The notes beneath the pieces were generated by a model. It made no database searches and was not told where the DNA came from. It was given only the letters and a program-made list of their open reading frames with translations. This document shows, one piece after another, positions 17,050 to 25,962 of a DNA stretch of 64,000 bases. The DNA is from Streptomyces populi (GTDB lineage: Bacteria; Actinomycetota; Actinomycetes; Streptomycetales; Streptomycetaceae): NCBI RefSeq assembly GCF_002911015.1, contig NZ_KZ626866.1:30130-94129 (forward strand), given 5' to 3'. Both the position numbers and the translations under genes were made by a program. The first letter of the stretch is position 1. Every line of letters starts with the position of its first letter.

Positions 17050-17871
17050 ATGGAACCGGACGTGGAACCGCACAGGGAACCGGATGCGCGACCCGGCACG
17101 GGCGAACGGCACGCCGGCGACGGCGCGCCCCCCGGCCCCCGCGTCGCCCCTCCGTCGGAGCCCGGAGACGGGCGGCCTCCTCTGGAGGAGCTCCTCGCCG
17201 CGGCGATGCGCGGCCGGGCGGACGACCCCGAGGCGCGGACACGGGCCGTGGCCGCCTTCCGGGCCGCGCGGGACGGCGGCGCGCACACCACGCGCACCCG
17301 GCGGCGGGACGACTGGCGCCCGAAGGAACGGGGGCGGCCGGGCCGTTCGCTGCGGGCCGCGCTCGCCGTGCTGCTGGCCGGTCTGACGCTGGGCGGCGTC
17401 GCCGTCGCGGCCATCGGTCCGGTCTCGCGCGACGACACCGGGCACCGGGACCGGGTCGCGGTCCGTCCCTCCGGCGGCGTCCCGGACCGGTCCCCCGGGT
17501 CCCCGCCGCCGACCGGTCCCGGTTCCCCGGCCCCGGCCGCCCCCGCGGTCCGTCCGCCGGGGGACCGGGACACCGAGGCCCACTGCCGTGCGTACGCGTC
17601 GGTGCGGGACCGGGGCGGTGCCCTGGACTCGCGGGCCTGGCAGCGGCTCGTCACGGCCGCGGGCGGCGAGGACGAGGTCGAGGCGTTCTGCGCCCGGCGA
17701 CTGGCCGCGTCCACCGCCACGAAGGGCGCGAAGGGCGCGAAAGGCGTGAAGCGTTCGGAAAACGCGAGGGGCGCGGAGAAGGCGGGGAAGACGGGAAAGG
17801 CGGACGGGGCGTCGGCTCCGGGCGGCCCGGCCACGACGCCGAAGCCGGCGAGGTCCGGGAACGGGCGGTAG
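17050..17871 (+). CDS. Single-pass membrane protein, putative regulator of the module 1 sigma factor
   Basis: About 273 residues. The cytoplasmic part has PPLEELLAAAMRGRADDPEA and VAAFRAARDGG, then a basic stretch, one helix (LRAALAVLLAGLTLGGVAVAA, near residues 102-124), a Pro/Ser-rich linker and an extracytoplasmic module with Cys179 and Cys214. The C-terminal tail is Lys/Gly/Ala-rich. It lacks the HxxxCxxC zinc motif of ZAS anti-sigma factors. Architecture matches the product at 19011 although sequence identity is low. The start is uncertain: the frame extends to 16843 through low-complexity sequence. Confidence 0.65.
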   Translation: MEPDVEPHREPDARPGTGERHAGDGAPPGPRVAPPSEPGDGRPPLEELLAAAMRGRADDPEARTRAVAAFRAARDGGAHTTRTRRRDDWRPKERGRPGRSLRAALAVLLAGLTLGGVAVAAIGPVSRDDTGHRDRVAVRPSGGVPDRSPGSPPPTGPGSPAPAAPAVRPPGDRDTEAHCRAYASVRDRGGALDSRAWQRLVTAAGGEDEVEAFCARRLAASTATKGAKGAKGVKRSENARGAEKAGKTGKADGASAPGGPATTPKPARSGNGR

Positions 17872-18348
17872 GCGCCAGGCGGCCTGCGACGGCCGGACCG
17901 GGCCGGGTTCCGGGGGCCCGGCGAACGCCCCCGCCGATGGCAACGGCCGGGGCCGCCACCCCCCACAGGAGAGGCCCCGACCGTCGCGCGGCACGGGCCG
18001 CGCGGCGACCCGTACTCTCTACAGCGCCGGGACTGCGTTTTGTGTCACACCTCGCACGGTCACCATGTAGTTGCGCGTTGTACGAACATGGACGGGGAGC
18101 TGTTTCAGGCCGTAACGTGCCTTTCGCGCCGGTGCGGAGAGAGGACGACCGCGACCACGAGGGACCGGGGACCACGGCTGCGCGGATCCCCGGACCGCGA
18201 CCACGTGGGACCCGAGACCGGAACCGTGTGGGGCCGAAGACCACGACCACGCGGACCTGGGACCACAAGCGTCCACCGAGGAACGCACGACGACGAGAAC
18301 CCGGTCCGCGAGAGCGGTGCCGGCCGAGGCGCAAAGAGGAGCGCGGGG
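17872..18348. other. 477-bp intergenic region upstream of the second sigma gene
   Basis: Near 17983-18013 there is a partial G/C dyad around GTCGCGCGGC that may terminate the preceding unit. From about 18130 to 18300 GACCACG and GGGACC recur in irregular spacing (for example 18150, 18170, 18196, 18239, 18260). The region around 18035-18095 is the least G/C-rich and most likely holds the promoter. No gene is evident. Confidence 0.5.
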
Positions 18349-19011
18349 GTGCTGGGGGACGACGCGGAGCTGACCGCCGCGGTGCTTGCCGCACAGAACG
18401 GGGACGAGACCGCCTTCCGGACCGTGTACCGGGCGGTGCACCCACGCCTGCTCGGATACGTGCGGACGCTGGTGGGCGAGCCGGACGCGGAGGACGTCAC
18501 GTCCGAGGCCTGGCTCCAGATCGCCCGTGACCTGGAGCGCTTCAGCGGGGACGCGGACCGTTTCCGCGGCTGGGCGGCGAGGATCGCCCGCAACCGCGCG
18601 CTGGACCACATACGGATGCGCGGCCGCCGTCCCGCGATAGGCGGCGACGAGACCGAACTGACCGGCAAGGCCGCCGAGTCCGACACCGCGACCGAGGCGA
18701 TGGAGGCGCTGTCCACCGGCAGCACCCTCTCGCTCATCGCGCAGCTCCCGCAGGACCAGGCGGAGGCCGTCGTCCTGCGTGTCGTGGTCGGTCTCGACGC
18801 CAAGACGGCCGCCGAGACCCTCGGCAAGCGCCCCGGAGCCGTCCGCACGGCGGCGCACCGAGGTCTGAAACGACTCGCGGAGCTGCTCGGCACGGATCCG
18901 GAATCCGCCGGCGCGCTCGACGCCGTCCCCCCGCAACGAGGTTCGCGCACCCGCGCGGTGACGTCCGCCGGTGTGACGCATACGCGTTCGCGGGCGCAGA
19001 AGGACATGTGA
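18349..19011 (+). CDS. ECF RNA polymerase sigma factor (module 2)
   Basis: 220 residues from GTG 18349, supported by GAGGAG seven bases upstream. Region 2 reads LLGYVRTLVGEPDAEDVTSE, then FRGWAARIARNRALDHIRMR. Region 4 reads LPQDQAEAVVLRVVVGLDAK, then LGKRPGAVRTAAHRGLKRLAE. Long stretches are shared with the module 1 sigma factor, indicating duplication. The C-terminal tail after region 4 is basic and unlike the paralogue. Its stop overlaps the next start (TGATG), so sigma factor and membrane partner are made together. Confidence 0.92.
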   Translation: MLGDDAELTAAVLAAQNGDETAFRTVYRAVHPRLLGYVRTLVGEPDAEDVTSEAWLQIARDLERFSGDADRFRGWAARIARNRALDHIRMRGRRPAIGGDETELTGKAAESDTATEAMEALSTGSTLSLIAQLPQDQAEAVVLRVVVGLDAKTAAETLGKRPGAVRTAAHRGLKRLAELLGTDPESAGALDAVPPQRGSRTRAVTSAGVTHTRSRAQKDM

Positions 19012-20066
19012 TGGCCGACGAGCAGTACGGGTGGCTGGACCGGGACGCCGCGGAGCGTCTGCTGAACGGGGAGCCGCTGGAAGCCGTCGACCCCGGCACG
19101 CGTGACCAGGTGGACCGCCTCACCGAGGCCCTCGGCGCACTGGCCGCCGGACCCGAGCCGAGCAGCGACGAACTCCCGGGCGAGGCGGCCGCGTTGGCCG
19201 CTTTCCGCAAGGCGCGCGCGGACGGGGACGGTGCTGCCGCGCAGTTCGGACACCGCGGTCGCGCGCGGTCCGGCGCGCATGCCGCGGACGCCGGTCTCGT
19301 GCGGATCGGACGTCCCGCCGCGCACGGACGCCGGACGCGCTGGGGACGGCCCACCCGGTTCGGGATCGCCGCGGTGCTGGCCGTCGGGATGGTCGGCGGG
19401 GTCGCCGTCGCGGCCGGAACCGGAGTGCTGCCGACGCCGTTCACCCGTGAACACCCGGGTCCCGCGGCCTCGGCCACGGCGGTACGGACCCCGGAGCGTC
19501 CGCTCGCATCGCCCTCGCCCTCACCCTCGCCCGGGGTCTCCGGCGGAAACGGCCCCGTGGTGCCGGAGACTGACGGCCCGTCGGGCGAACCGTCCGGGGA
19601 CACCTCCCCGTCCACGGGCCCCGACCACGCGAGTGGCCTGCCGACTCCCGGCCCCACCGGGAACACCGACCGCACCCGCGAGTGGTGGGCCCGTACGCGT
19701 TCGTACTGCCGTGACGTCCTCGACGGCAGGGACCTCGAGGCGGACCGCAGGCGCGTCCTGGAGCACGTGGCGGGCGGCGGCGCCCGGGTGAGGCTGTACT
19801 GCTCGGGTGTCCTCGGCCGCGGACCGGGCGGAGACGGCGGTGACGGAGCGGGCGCCGGCGGCGGACAGGGGACGGGACAGGACTCCGGCCAGGGCGATCA
19901 GGGGGACCCGGGCGGCGGTGACGGCGACGGCCACCACATAGGGCCGGACGGCAACGACCCCGGGGGCGACGGCGCCGACACCCCGTCCGCGCTGCGCCGG
20001 GCGCTGACCCCGCTCCTGCCGGTCGCGCCGACGTGGTCCTCGCCGTCGAGCCCGAAACCGCTCTGA
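19011..20066 (+). CDS. Single-pass membrane protein, putative regulator of the module 2 sigma factor
   Basis: 351 residues from ATG 19011 (a GTG directly before it is also possible). The N-terminal cytoplasmic region is helical (WLDRDAAERLLNGEPLEAV, VDRLTEALGALAAG). One helix follows near residues 121-141 (GIAAVLAVGMVGGVAVAAG), then a Ser/Pro linker, a short module with Cys233 and Cys264 (SYCRDVL ... VRLYCSGVLG) and a very Gly/Asp-rich tail. No ZAS zinc motif. The Cys pair, spaced 31 residues here and 35 in the paralogue, is the most conserved feature outside the membrane. Likely a sensor of extracytoplasmic state acting on the coupled sigma factor. Confidence 0.75.
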   Translation: MADEQYGWLDRDAAERLLNGEPLEAVDPGTRDQVDRLTEALGALAAGPEPSSDELPGEAAALAAFRKARADGDGAAAQFGHRGRARSGAHAADAGLVRIGRPAAHGRRTRWGRPTRFGIAAVLAVGMVGGVAVAAGTGVLPTPFTREHPGPAASATAVRTPERPLASPSPSPSPGVSGGNGPVVPETDGPSGEPSGDTSPSTGPDHASGLPTPGPTGNTDRTREWWARTRSYCRDVLDGRDLEADRRRVLEHVAGGGARVRLYCSGVLGRGPGGDGGDGAGAGGGQGTGQDSGQGDQGDPGGGDGDGHHIGPDGNDPGGDGADTPSALRRALTPLLPVAPTWSSPSSPKPL

Positions 20067-20287
20067 CCTGCACTTTTGCATTTCGTTGAAATTTTTATCG
20101 GATGGGTGTGACGTTTTCGGCGGCCACGACGCAGTACGTGGTGAGCCGACTGGTCATCGGCCGTCGCACAGAGCCGGGGTTCCCCCCGTACCCACGGCTT
20201 CGTGCAACTGGCGCGGGTGGGACACGTTCCCCCGGTCCCGCCCGCGCCCCACACTCCTTCGCCTCACCCGCCCGGCAGAGGGCTCGG
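20067..20287. other. Intergenic region between convergent genes with an AT-rich patch
   Basis: Just after the stop at 20066 there is an unusually AT-rich stretch (about 20070-20100) containing a 5-bp ATTTC/GAAAT stem followed by a run of T, which resembles a classical intrinsic terminator. The rest of the region shows nothing. Confidence 0.45.
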
Positions 20288-21157
20288 TCACCAGGAGACG
20301 ACGACCTTGTCACCCGTGCGGACCTGCGCGAACAGCGCCGCGACCTTGCCCTCGTCCCGCACGTTGACGCAGCCGTGCGAGGCGCCGTAGTAGCCGCGGG
20401 CCGCGAAGTCCGAGGAATAGTGCACCGCTTGGCCACCGCTGAAGAACATCGCGTACGGCATCGACGTGTGATAGATCGTCGACACATGGTGGCGTGACTT
20501 GAAGTAGACGCTGAACACGCCTTCGCGGGTGGGCGTGTACTGCGAGCCGAACCGGACGTCCATCTTCGAGACCGTCCTGCCGTCGATCATCCAACGCAGC
20601 GTGCGGCTCGTCTTGCTGATGCACAGCACACGGCCCGTCATGCAGCGCGGGTCGGGCTTCGCGGCCGGCTGCCCGCCGTAGGGGTACAGCTCCCAGGCGG
20701 CCGGTTCGTGCGTCATGCGGCGCAGCCGCTGCCAGGTGACGGTGTCCAGATCGCCGGTGCGTGGCAGCCCCCGCTTGCCCTGGAACCCCTTCACGGCCGC
20801 GACCGTCCGGGCGTCGTACGTCCCCGTCGGCGGAGTGATCAGCCAGGCGACCTGGTGCAGCCGGGCCTGCGCCCTGCGGATGTCGTCGCCCCGGTCGCCC
20901 CTGGACCAGAGGACCTCGGCGGGCTCGGCGGCGGGCTTGCCGCCGTCCTTCCCCGCGCCCGCGGAGCCGGACGCGCCGCCCCCGTCCTTCGAGGGGGAGA
21001 CGGCCTTGCCGTCGTCCTTCCCCTTCGCGCCGGCCGAACCCTCGACGCGCACCGGCGGCTTCCTCCCCCGTGCGTCCACGGCGTTCGCCGTGCAGCCGCT
21101 CACCACGGCGAGCGCCGCGAGCGCGGCCAGCGACCTCTTCAAGCCAGTCGTACGCAT
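20288..21157 (-). CDS. L,D-transpeptidase lipoprotein with peptidoglycan-binding domain
   Basis: 289 residues. A lipoprotein signal with lipobox VVSGC at residue 21 is followed by a Lys/Gly/Ser-rich linker and a peptidoglycan-binding repeat (DIRRAQARLHQVAWL to PRTGDLDTVTWQRLRRM). The YkuD catalytic domain carries HYSSDF and the SHGCVNVRD motif with the nucleophilic Cys. It would form or anchor 3-3 cross-links, or exchange side chains, at the outer membrane surface of the cell. ATG 21157 is chosen because it opens the signal peptide; upstream frame is not signal-like. Confidence 0.93.
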   Translation of the reverse strand: MRTTGLKRSLAALAALAVVSGCTANAVDARGRKPPVRVEGSAGAKGKDDGKAVSPSKDGGGASGSAGAGKDGGKPAAEPAEVLWSRGDRGDDIRRAQARLHQVAWLITPPTGTYDARTVAAVKGFQGKRGLPRTGDLDTVTWQRLRRMTHEPAAWELYPYGGQPAAKPDPRCMTGRVLCISKTSRTLRWMIDGRTVSKMDVRFGSQYTPTREGVFSVYFKSRHHVSTIYHTSMPYAMFFSGGQAVHYSSDFAARGYYGASHGCVNVRDEGKVAALFAQVRTGDKVVVSW

Positions 21158-21443
21158 CCCGACCCCTGTTTCACCCGTCCTGTCGTGCACATCAGGTCCC
21201 CCGTCCCGCCGTCGTGTCACCTGAGATGCTCCCCGCGGGTGACCGGTTGCGAACGGGGCGGCACGGTGGAAGAGAACCATGGAACGAGCCGCCCCGCGGC
21301 GACAAGGGGCGGGAAGCGGACCGGCGGACGAGTATGTGAGCAAGGTCCCGGCGCGGGTCCCTCCACCGGGTGCGCCCCGGCCGCTACAGTCCGTCGCCGA
21401 GGGCGCATCCCTGCCATCGGGCCGCTTCACGGGAGGCACAGCA

Positions 21444-23024
21444 ATGACGCGCGAATCCGAGTCCGGACTGCCCGTCGAGCCGGTCTACGGCCCCGAGACC
21501 CTGGAGGGCTGGGACCCGGCCGAGAAGCTCGGCGCGCCGGGCGCGTACCCCTTCACCCGCGGCGTGTACCCGTCGATGTACACGGGCCGCCCCTGGACCA
21601 TGCGGCAGTACGCGGGGTTCGGCACGGCCGTGGAGTCCAACGCCCGCTACCGGCAGCTCATCGCCCACGGCACGACGGGCCTGTCCGTCGCCTTCGACCT
21701 GCCCACCCAGATGGGCCACGACTCGGACGCCCCCCTCGCGCACGGCGAGGTCGGCAAGGTCGGTGTCGCCGTCGACTCGGTCGACGACATGCGCGTCCTG
21801 TTCGGCGGGATCCCGCTGGACAAGGTCTCCACCTCGATGACGATCAACGCGCCGGCGGCCCTGCTGCTGCTGATGTACCAGCTGGTCGGCGAGGAACAGG
21901 GCGTCCCCGCCGAACAGTTGACGGGAACGATCCAGAACGACGTCCTCAAGGAGTACATCGCCCGTGGGACGTACATCTTCCCGCCCAAGCCGTCCCTGCG
22001 GCTGATCGCGGACATCTTCAAGTACTGCGGGGCCGAGATCCCGAAGTGGAACACGATCTCGATCTCGGGCTACCACATGGCCGAGGCGGGCGCCTCGCCC
22101 GCGCAGGAGATCGCGTTCACGCTCGCCGACGGCATCGAGTACGTCCGCACGGCCGTCGCCGCCGGCATGGACGTCGACGACTTCGCCCCCCGCCTCTCCT
22201 TCTTCTTCGTCGCCCGTACGACGATCCTGGAGGAGGTCGCCAAGTTCCGTGCCGCCAGGCGCATCTGGGCCCGGGTGATGCGGGACGAGTTCGGCGCGAA
22301 GAACCCCAAGTCGCTGATGCTGCGCTTCCACACGCAGACGGCGGGCGTCCAGCTCACCGCGCAGCAGCCGGAGGTGAACCTCGTCCGGGTCGCGGTCCAG
22401 GGCCTCGCCGCGGTCCTCGGCGGTACCCAGTCGCTGCACACCAACTCCTTCGACGAGGCCATCGCGCTGCCCACCGACAAGTCCGCGCGACTGGCACTGC
22501 GCACCCAGCAGGTCCTCGCGTACGAGACGGACGTGACGGCGACGGTCGACCCCTTCGCCGGCTCGTACGTCGTCGAGCGGATGACCGACGACGTCGAGGC
22601 GGCGGCCGTCGCCCTCATGGAGCGGGTCGAGGACCTCGGCGGCGCCGTCGAAGCCATCGAACAGGGCTTCCAGAAGGGCGAGATCGAGCGCTCCGCCTAC
22701 CGCATCGCCCAGGAGACCGACTCGGGCGAGCGGGTGGTGGTCGGCGTCAACCGCTTCCAGCTCGACGCGGAGGAGCCCTACGAGCCGCTGCGCGTCGACC
22801 CGGCCATCGAGGTCCAGCAGGCCGAACGCCTCGCCCGGCTCCGCGCCGAGCGCGACCAGGAGGCCGTCGACACCGCCCTCGCCGCCCTGAAGAAGGCCGC
22901 CGAGGGCACGGACAACGTCCTGTACCCGATGAAGGAGGCCCTGCGCGCCCGCGCGACGGTCGGCGAGGTCTGCGACGCCCTGCGCGAGATCTGGGGGACG
23001 TACGTGCCGTCGGATGCCTTCTGA
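21444..23024 (+). CDS. Acyl-CoA mutase catalytic subunit (methylmalonyl-CoA mutase family)
   Basis: 526 residues, only the substrate-binding barrel; the C-terminal B12-binding domain is absent and must come from a separate small subunit not in this window. Family blocks: GRPWTMRQYAGFGTAVESN, GLSVAFDLPTQMGHDSD, TGTIQNDVLKEYIARGTYI, PKWNTISISGYHMAEAGA. A separate catalytic barrel is the layout of isobutyryl-CoA mutase-like enzymes, but I cannot settle methylmalonyl- versus isobutyryl- or other acyl-CoA specificity by eye. ATG 21444 has GGGAGG eight bases upstream. Confidence 0.88.
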   Translation: MTRESESGLPVEPVYGPETLEGWDPAEKLGAPGAYPFTRGVYPSMYTGRPWTMRQYAGFGTAVESNARYRQLIAHGTTGLSVAFDLPTQMGHDSDAPLAHGEVGKVGVAVDSVDDMRVLFGGIPLDKVSTSMTINAPAALLLLMYQLVGEEQGVPAEQLTGTIQNDVLKEYIARGTYIFPPKPSLRLIADIFKYCGAEIPKWNTISISGYHMAEAGASPAQEIAFTLADGIEYVRTAVAAGMDVDDFAPRLSFFFVARTTILEEVAKFRAARRIWARVMRDEFGAKNPKSLMLRFHTQTAGVQLTAQQPEVNLVRVAVQGLAAVLGGTQSLHTNSFDEAIALPTDKSARLALRTQQVLAYETDVTATVDPFAGSYVVERMTDDVEAAAVALMERVEDLGGAVEAIEQGFQKGEIERSAYRIAQETDSGERVVVGVNRFQLDAEEPYEPLRVDPAIEVQQAERLARLRAERDQEAVDTALAALKKAAEGTDNVLYPMKEALRARATVGEVCDALREIWGTYVPSDAF

Positions 23025-23148
23025 ACCGGCCGTCTTCTGCGCCGGATGCCTTCTGAGCCGGGAGCTTCCCTCGTGCGAGTGATCGGGGGTGGAAGTCGCA
23101 CGGCCCCGGCTACGCCCAGGGAGAGTGACCCCTGAAAGGGAGGACGCC

Positions 23149-23727
23149 GTGGCCGTACTGCAACACGAGCTGACGTTGGGCGAGGCCGCCGACCTGCTCT
23201 CCCGTGCACTGCCTGGGCACCGCGTGGAGATTCTCCAGGGGAGGCTGACTGCGACACCACCGCCGGACGGCTCGCACGCGCTGTCGCTGACCAAGCTGGG
23301 CAGGGCTTTCGACCGAGCAGGAATCGTGGAGGCGGGACTCGAGTACGTCCAGAGCGTCGGCCTCTGGCTGCCCACCCTGCCCGCCGACTTCGCCATCCCC
23401 GACTTCTCGATCGTCGACGAGGACTTCCGGGACGCCCTCGTCCAGCGGAACTGCTACGCGCCGAACGTCTTCCGCCTGGTTGTCGAGGTGACCTCGTCGA
23501 ACTGGTCCGACGACCTCGGCCCCAAGGTCGAGTGCTATGCCGAGGCCGGTGTCCCCGTCTACGTCGTCGTCGACCGCAAGCACGACGAGGTCCTGCTGTA
23601 CCAGGATCCGGTCAACGGCAAGTACCCGGCGCCCGAGCGCTACGAGCGGGGCCAGAGCGTCCCGGTCCCCGTGTCCATCGGTGTCGACCTGGACCTGCCG
23701 GTGGACACCCTCCTCGACGGCGACTGA
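23149..23727 (+). CDS. Uma2 family endonuclease-like protein
   Basis: 192 residues from GTG 23149, with AAGGGAGG five bases upstream. Core motifs are HRVEILQGRLTATPPPDGSH, FAIPDFSIVDEDF, RLVVEVTSSNWSDDLG, KVECYAEAGVPVYVVVDRK. It shares the PPPDG turn and the overall pattern with the copy at 6489. Short distances to the flanking genes suggest an independent gene. Confidence 0.9.
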   Translation: MAVLQHELTLGEAADLLSRALPGHRVEILQGRLTATPPPDGSHALSLTKLGRAFDRAGIVEAGLEYVQSVGLWLPTLPADFAIPDFSIVDEDFRDALVQRNCYAPNVFRLVVEVTSSNWSDDLGPKVECYAEAGVPVYVVVDRKHDEVLLYQDPVNGKYPAPERYERGQSVPVPVSIGVDLDLPVDTLLDGD

Positions 23728-23778
23728 ACGGCGAGACAGTCGGTCGTGATGTCGCGACCCCGTGCGACACTCCCTCCC

Positions 23779-24429
23779 ATGCTTGGTGTCATCGATCTCC
23801 CCACCTATCTCGCGGGCCTCGTCCTGATCGTCCTGCTGCCGGGACCGAACTCGCTGTACGTGCTGTCCGTCGCCGCCCGCCGGGGTGTGCGGACCGGATA
23901 TACCGCCGCCGCGGGCGTGTGGTGCGGGGACACCGTGCTGATGACCCTGTCGGCCGCCGGTGTGGCCTCGCTGCTCCAGGCGAACGCCGTGCTGTTCGGC
24001 ATCGTGAAGTACGCCGGTGCGGGCTATCTGACCTGGCTGGCGGTCGGGATGCTGCGGGCCGCCCGGGCTATGTGGCGGGCCCGGCGGGATCCGGTCGCCG
24101 AGAGCGTGGAGACCGAGCCGGTGGCGGGGGAGCGGCCGTTCCGGCGGGCGCTGGTGATCAGTCTGTTCAACCCGAAGGCGATCCTGTTCTTCGTCGCCTT
24201 CTTCGTTCAGTTCGTCGACCCGGGCTATGCCTACCCGGCCCTCTCCTTCGTCGTGCTCGGCGCCTTCGCCCAGCTCGCGAGCGTGCTCTATCTGACCGCG
24301 CTGATCTTCAGCGGTACGCGCCTCGCGTCGGCCTTCCGCCGCCGCAAGCGCCTCTCCGCCGGTGCCACGACCGCCGCGGGCGCCCTCTTCCTCGGCTTCG
24401 CGGTCAAGCTCACGCTCGCCAGCGCCTAG
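23779..24429 (+). CDS. LysE/RhtB family amino-acid exporter, LeuE-like
   Basis: 216 residues, six hydrophobic segments. The family signature LIVLLPGPNSLYVLSVAARRG is near the N terminus, followed by GYTAAAGVWCGDTVLM, then helices ending in LFLGFAVKLTLASA. It exports leucine or other neutral amino acids, most similar to LeuE by pattern; the substrate is inference. ATG 23779 lacks a ribosome-binding site; an in-frame ATG at 23749 is the alternative. Confidence 0.85.
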   Translation: MLGVIDLPTYLAGLVLIVLLPGPNSLYVLSVAARRGVRTGYTAAAGVWCGDTVLMTLSAAGVASLLQANAVLFGIVKYAGAGYLTWLAVGMLRAARAMWRARRDPVAESVETEPVAGERPFRRALVISLFNPKAILFFVAFFVQFVDPGYAYPALSFVVLGAFAQLASVLYLTALIFSGTRLASAFRRRKRLSAGATTAAGALFLGFAVKLTLASA

Positions 24430-24445
24430 GGCCTGTCCCGGCAGG

Positions 24446-25888
24446 TCAGCCGGCGTCCAGGCCCACCCGGGCCGCGTACTCCCGCAGGTCCCGCGCGTCG
24501 GTGCCCGCCCATCCCACGTACCCGTCGGGACGGACGAGGAAGACCCCGGTCCCGTACCACTCGTACGACCCGATCCGCGCGGTGCGGACGCCGGGCAGTA
24601 CCGGCGGTTCGGCGTCCGCGCCGACCGTGAGCAGCGTCCAGTGCGCTCCCCGGAACAGGTCGAAGAGGCGTACGCCGTCCACGGTCCCGTCGGGGGCGCG
24701 GTCGCCCGCGCGCAGCGCCTCCTCCGGCAGGTCCGCACGGGTCTCCACCGCGAGGGAGGAGCTGCGGTAGCCGAGGCCGAGCTGACGGGTCTCCCCGCCG
24801 CGGCGGGCCTCCCCGCGGTGGATCCTCGTGGACAGGCCGAGCACGTCGGCGGCGACCGGCCGACGCTCCTCCTCGTAGGTGTCGAGGAGGGACGCGGGAG
24901 CCTCGCCGCCGAGGACCGCGGCGAGCTTCCAGCCCAGGTTGTAGGCGTCCTGGACGCTGGTGTTGAGCCCCTGGCCGCCGGCCGGGGAGTGGATGTGCGC
25001 CGCGTCCCCGGCCAGGAAGAACCGCCCGGCGCGGAAGCGGTCCGCGAGCGCCGCGCGCGGCCGGAAGTCCGAGACCCAGCGCACCTCGGTCACCGCGTCG
25101 GCGGCCAGGTGCGACCGGGTGGCGAACACCTTGCGCACGCCGTCGGGGGAGACGTCGACCGGCGTCCCGTCCGGGAACTGCGCCACGAGCTGGAAGTCCT
25201 CGGTGCCGGCCAGCGGGCAGACCGCCATGAAGCCGCCGCCGGTGTCCTCGCGCGGCGGGAAGAGGTGCCAGTTGTCGCGGTCCAGCCCGGTGATCCGCAC
25301 GTCCGCGACGAGGACCGGGTCCGGGTCGACGGTCTCGCCGGTCATGGCGATCCCGAGCGCGTGCCGCACCGCGGAACGGCCGCCGTCGGCGGCGACGACG
25401 TACCGGGCCCGGACCGGCGGGCCGGAAGCGAACTCCACGGTCGCCCCGTCCTCGTCCTGGGCGACCGCGACCACCTCGCGGCCGAAGGCGACCCGGCCCC
25501 CGAGCCCGGTCAGCCGTGCGTGCAGGATCTCCTGCGTACGCCACTGCGGCACCATCCACGGCGCGTTGTACGGCGAGTCCTCGGTCGGCTCGGCCGGGTC
25601 GAACATCCGGTGCTCGCCGGCCCGGCGGCCGTCCTGCCAGATCATCCCGACCGGGTAGTCGCCGCCCGCCGCGCGGATCTCGTCGAGGACGCCGAGGTCG
25701 TCGAGGACCTCCATGGTGCGCGGCTGGAGTCCCTTGCCGCGCGATCCCGGCGCCAGCCCCTCGCCCCGCTCGACGACGAGCGCGTCCACGCCCCGCCGCG
25801 CGAGGTCGACACCGAGGGCGAGCCCGGTCGGACCCGCGCCGACGACGAGTACGTCCACGTCCACGGTCGCACCGGCTTCTGAAGTCAT
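24446..25888 (-). CDS. FAD-dependent aromatic hydroxylase-like monooxygenase
   Basis: 480 residues. N-terminal FAD motif VLVVGAGPTGLALGVDLARRG, the middle DG segment (YVVAADGGRSAVRHALGI) and the FAD-ribityl motif FLAGDAAHIHSPAGGQGLNT mark a PheA/TfdB-type class A flavoprotein monooxygenase. A C-terminal thioredoxin-like domain ends in VFLVRPDGYVGWAG. Relatives hydroxylate polyketides or inactivate antibiotics such as rifampin; the substrate here is unknown. It is divergent from a TetR regulator with two operators between them, a usual layout for an inducible drug- or metabolite-modifying enzyme. Confidence 0.9.
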   Translation of the reverse strand: MTSEAGATVDVDVLVVGAGPTGLALGVDLARRGVDALVVERGEGLAPGSRGKGLQPRTMEVLDDLGVLDEIRAAGGDYPVGMIWQDGRRAGEHRMFDPAEPTEDSPYNAPWMVPQWRTQEILHARLTGLGGRVAFGREVVAVAQDEDGATVEFASGPPVRARYVVAADGGRSAVRHALGIAMTGETVDPDPVLVADVRITGLDRDNWHLFPPREDTGGGFMAVCPLAGTEDFQLVAQFPDGTPVDVSPDGVRKVFATRSHLAADAVTEVRWVSDFRPRAALADRFRAGRFFLAGDAAHIHSPAGGQGLNTSVQDAYNLGWKLAAVLGGEAPASLLDTYEEERRPVAADVLGLSTRIHRGEARRGGETRQLGLGYRSSSLAVETRADLPEEALRAGDRAPDGTVDGVRLFDLFRGAHWTLLTVGADAEPPVLPGVRTARIGSYEWYGTGVFLVRPDGYVGWAGTDARDLREYAARVGLDAG

Positions 25889-25903
25889 GTCCACGACCCC
25901 TTC

Positions 25904-25918
25904 CTTAACGCTGTTAAG
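25904..25918. promoter_or_regulatory. Operator A, CTTAACGCTGTTAAG
   Basis: Inverted repeat CTTAAC-3 bp-GTTAAG, 16 bases upstream of the monooxygenase start. It is one of two similar sites in this 74-bp divergent spacer and is probably bound by the TetR protein at 25963. Confidence 0.75.
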
Positions 25919-25938
25919 TTCCATGCCGCGAGCATGCC

Positions 25939-25955
25939 CTTAACGGCGTTAAACT
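25939..25955. promoter_or_regulatory. Operator B (CTTAACGGCGTTAAA) overlapping the tetR -10 box
   Basis: The second inverted repeat, 25939-25953, is 35 bp centre-to-centre from operator A. Its right arm overlaps TAAACT (25950-25955), which lies seven bases before GTG 25963, the distance expected of a leaderless transcript. A repressor here would shut off its own gene. Confidence 0.7.
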
Positions 25956-25962
25956 GTCAAGC

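Noticed and set aside
17050..20066. Classical zinc-binding anti-sigma (ZAS) proteins
   Set aside because: Neither membrane protein contains HxxxCxxC in its cytoplasmic part. Their Cys residues are on the outer side.
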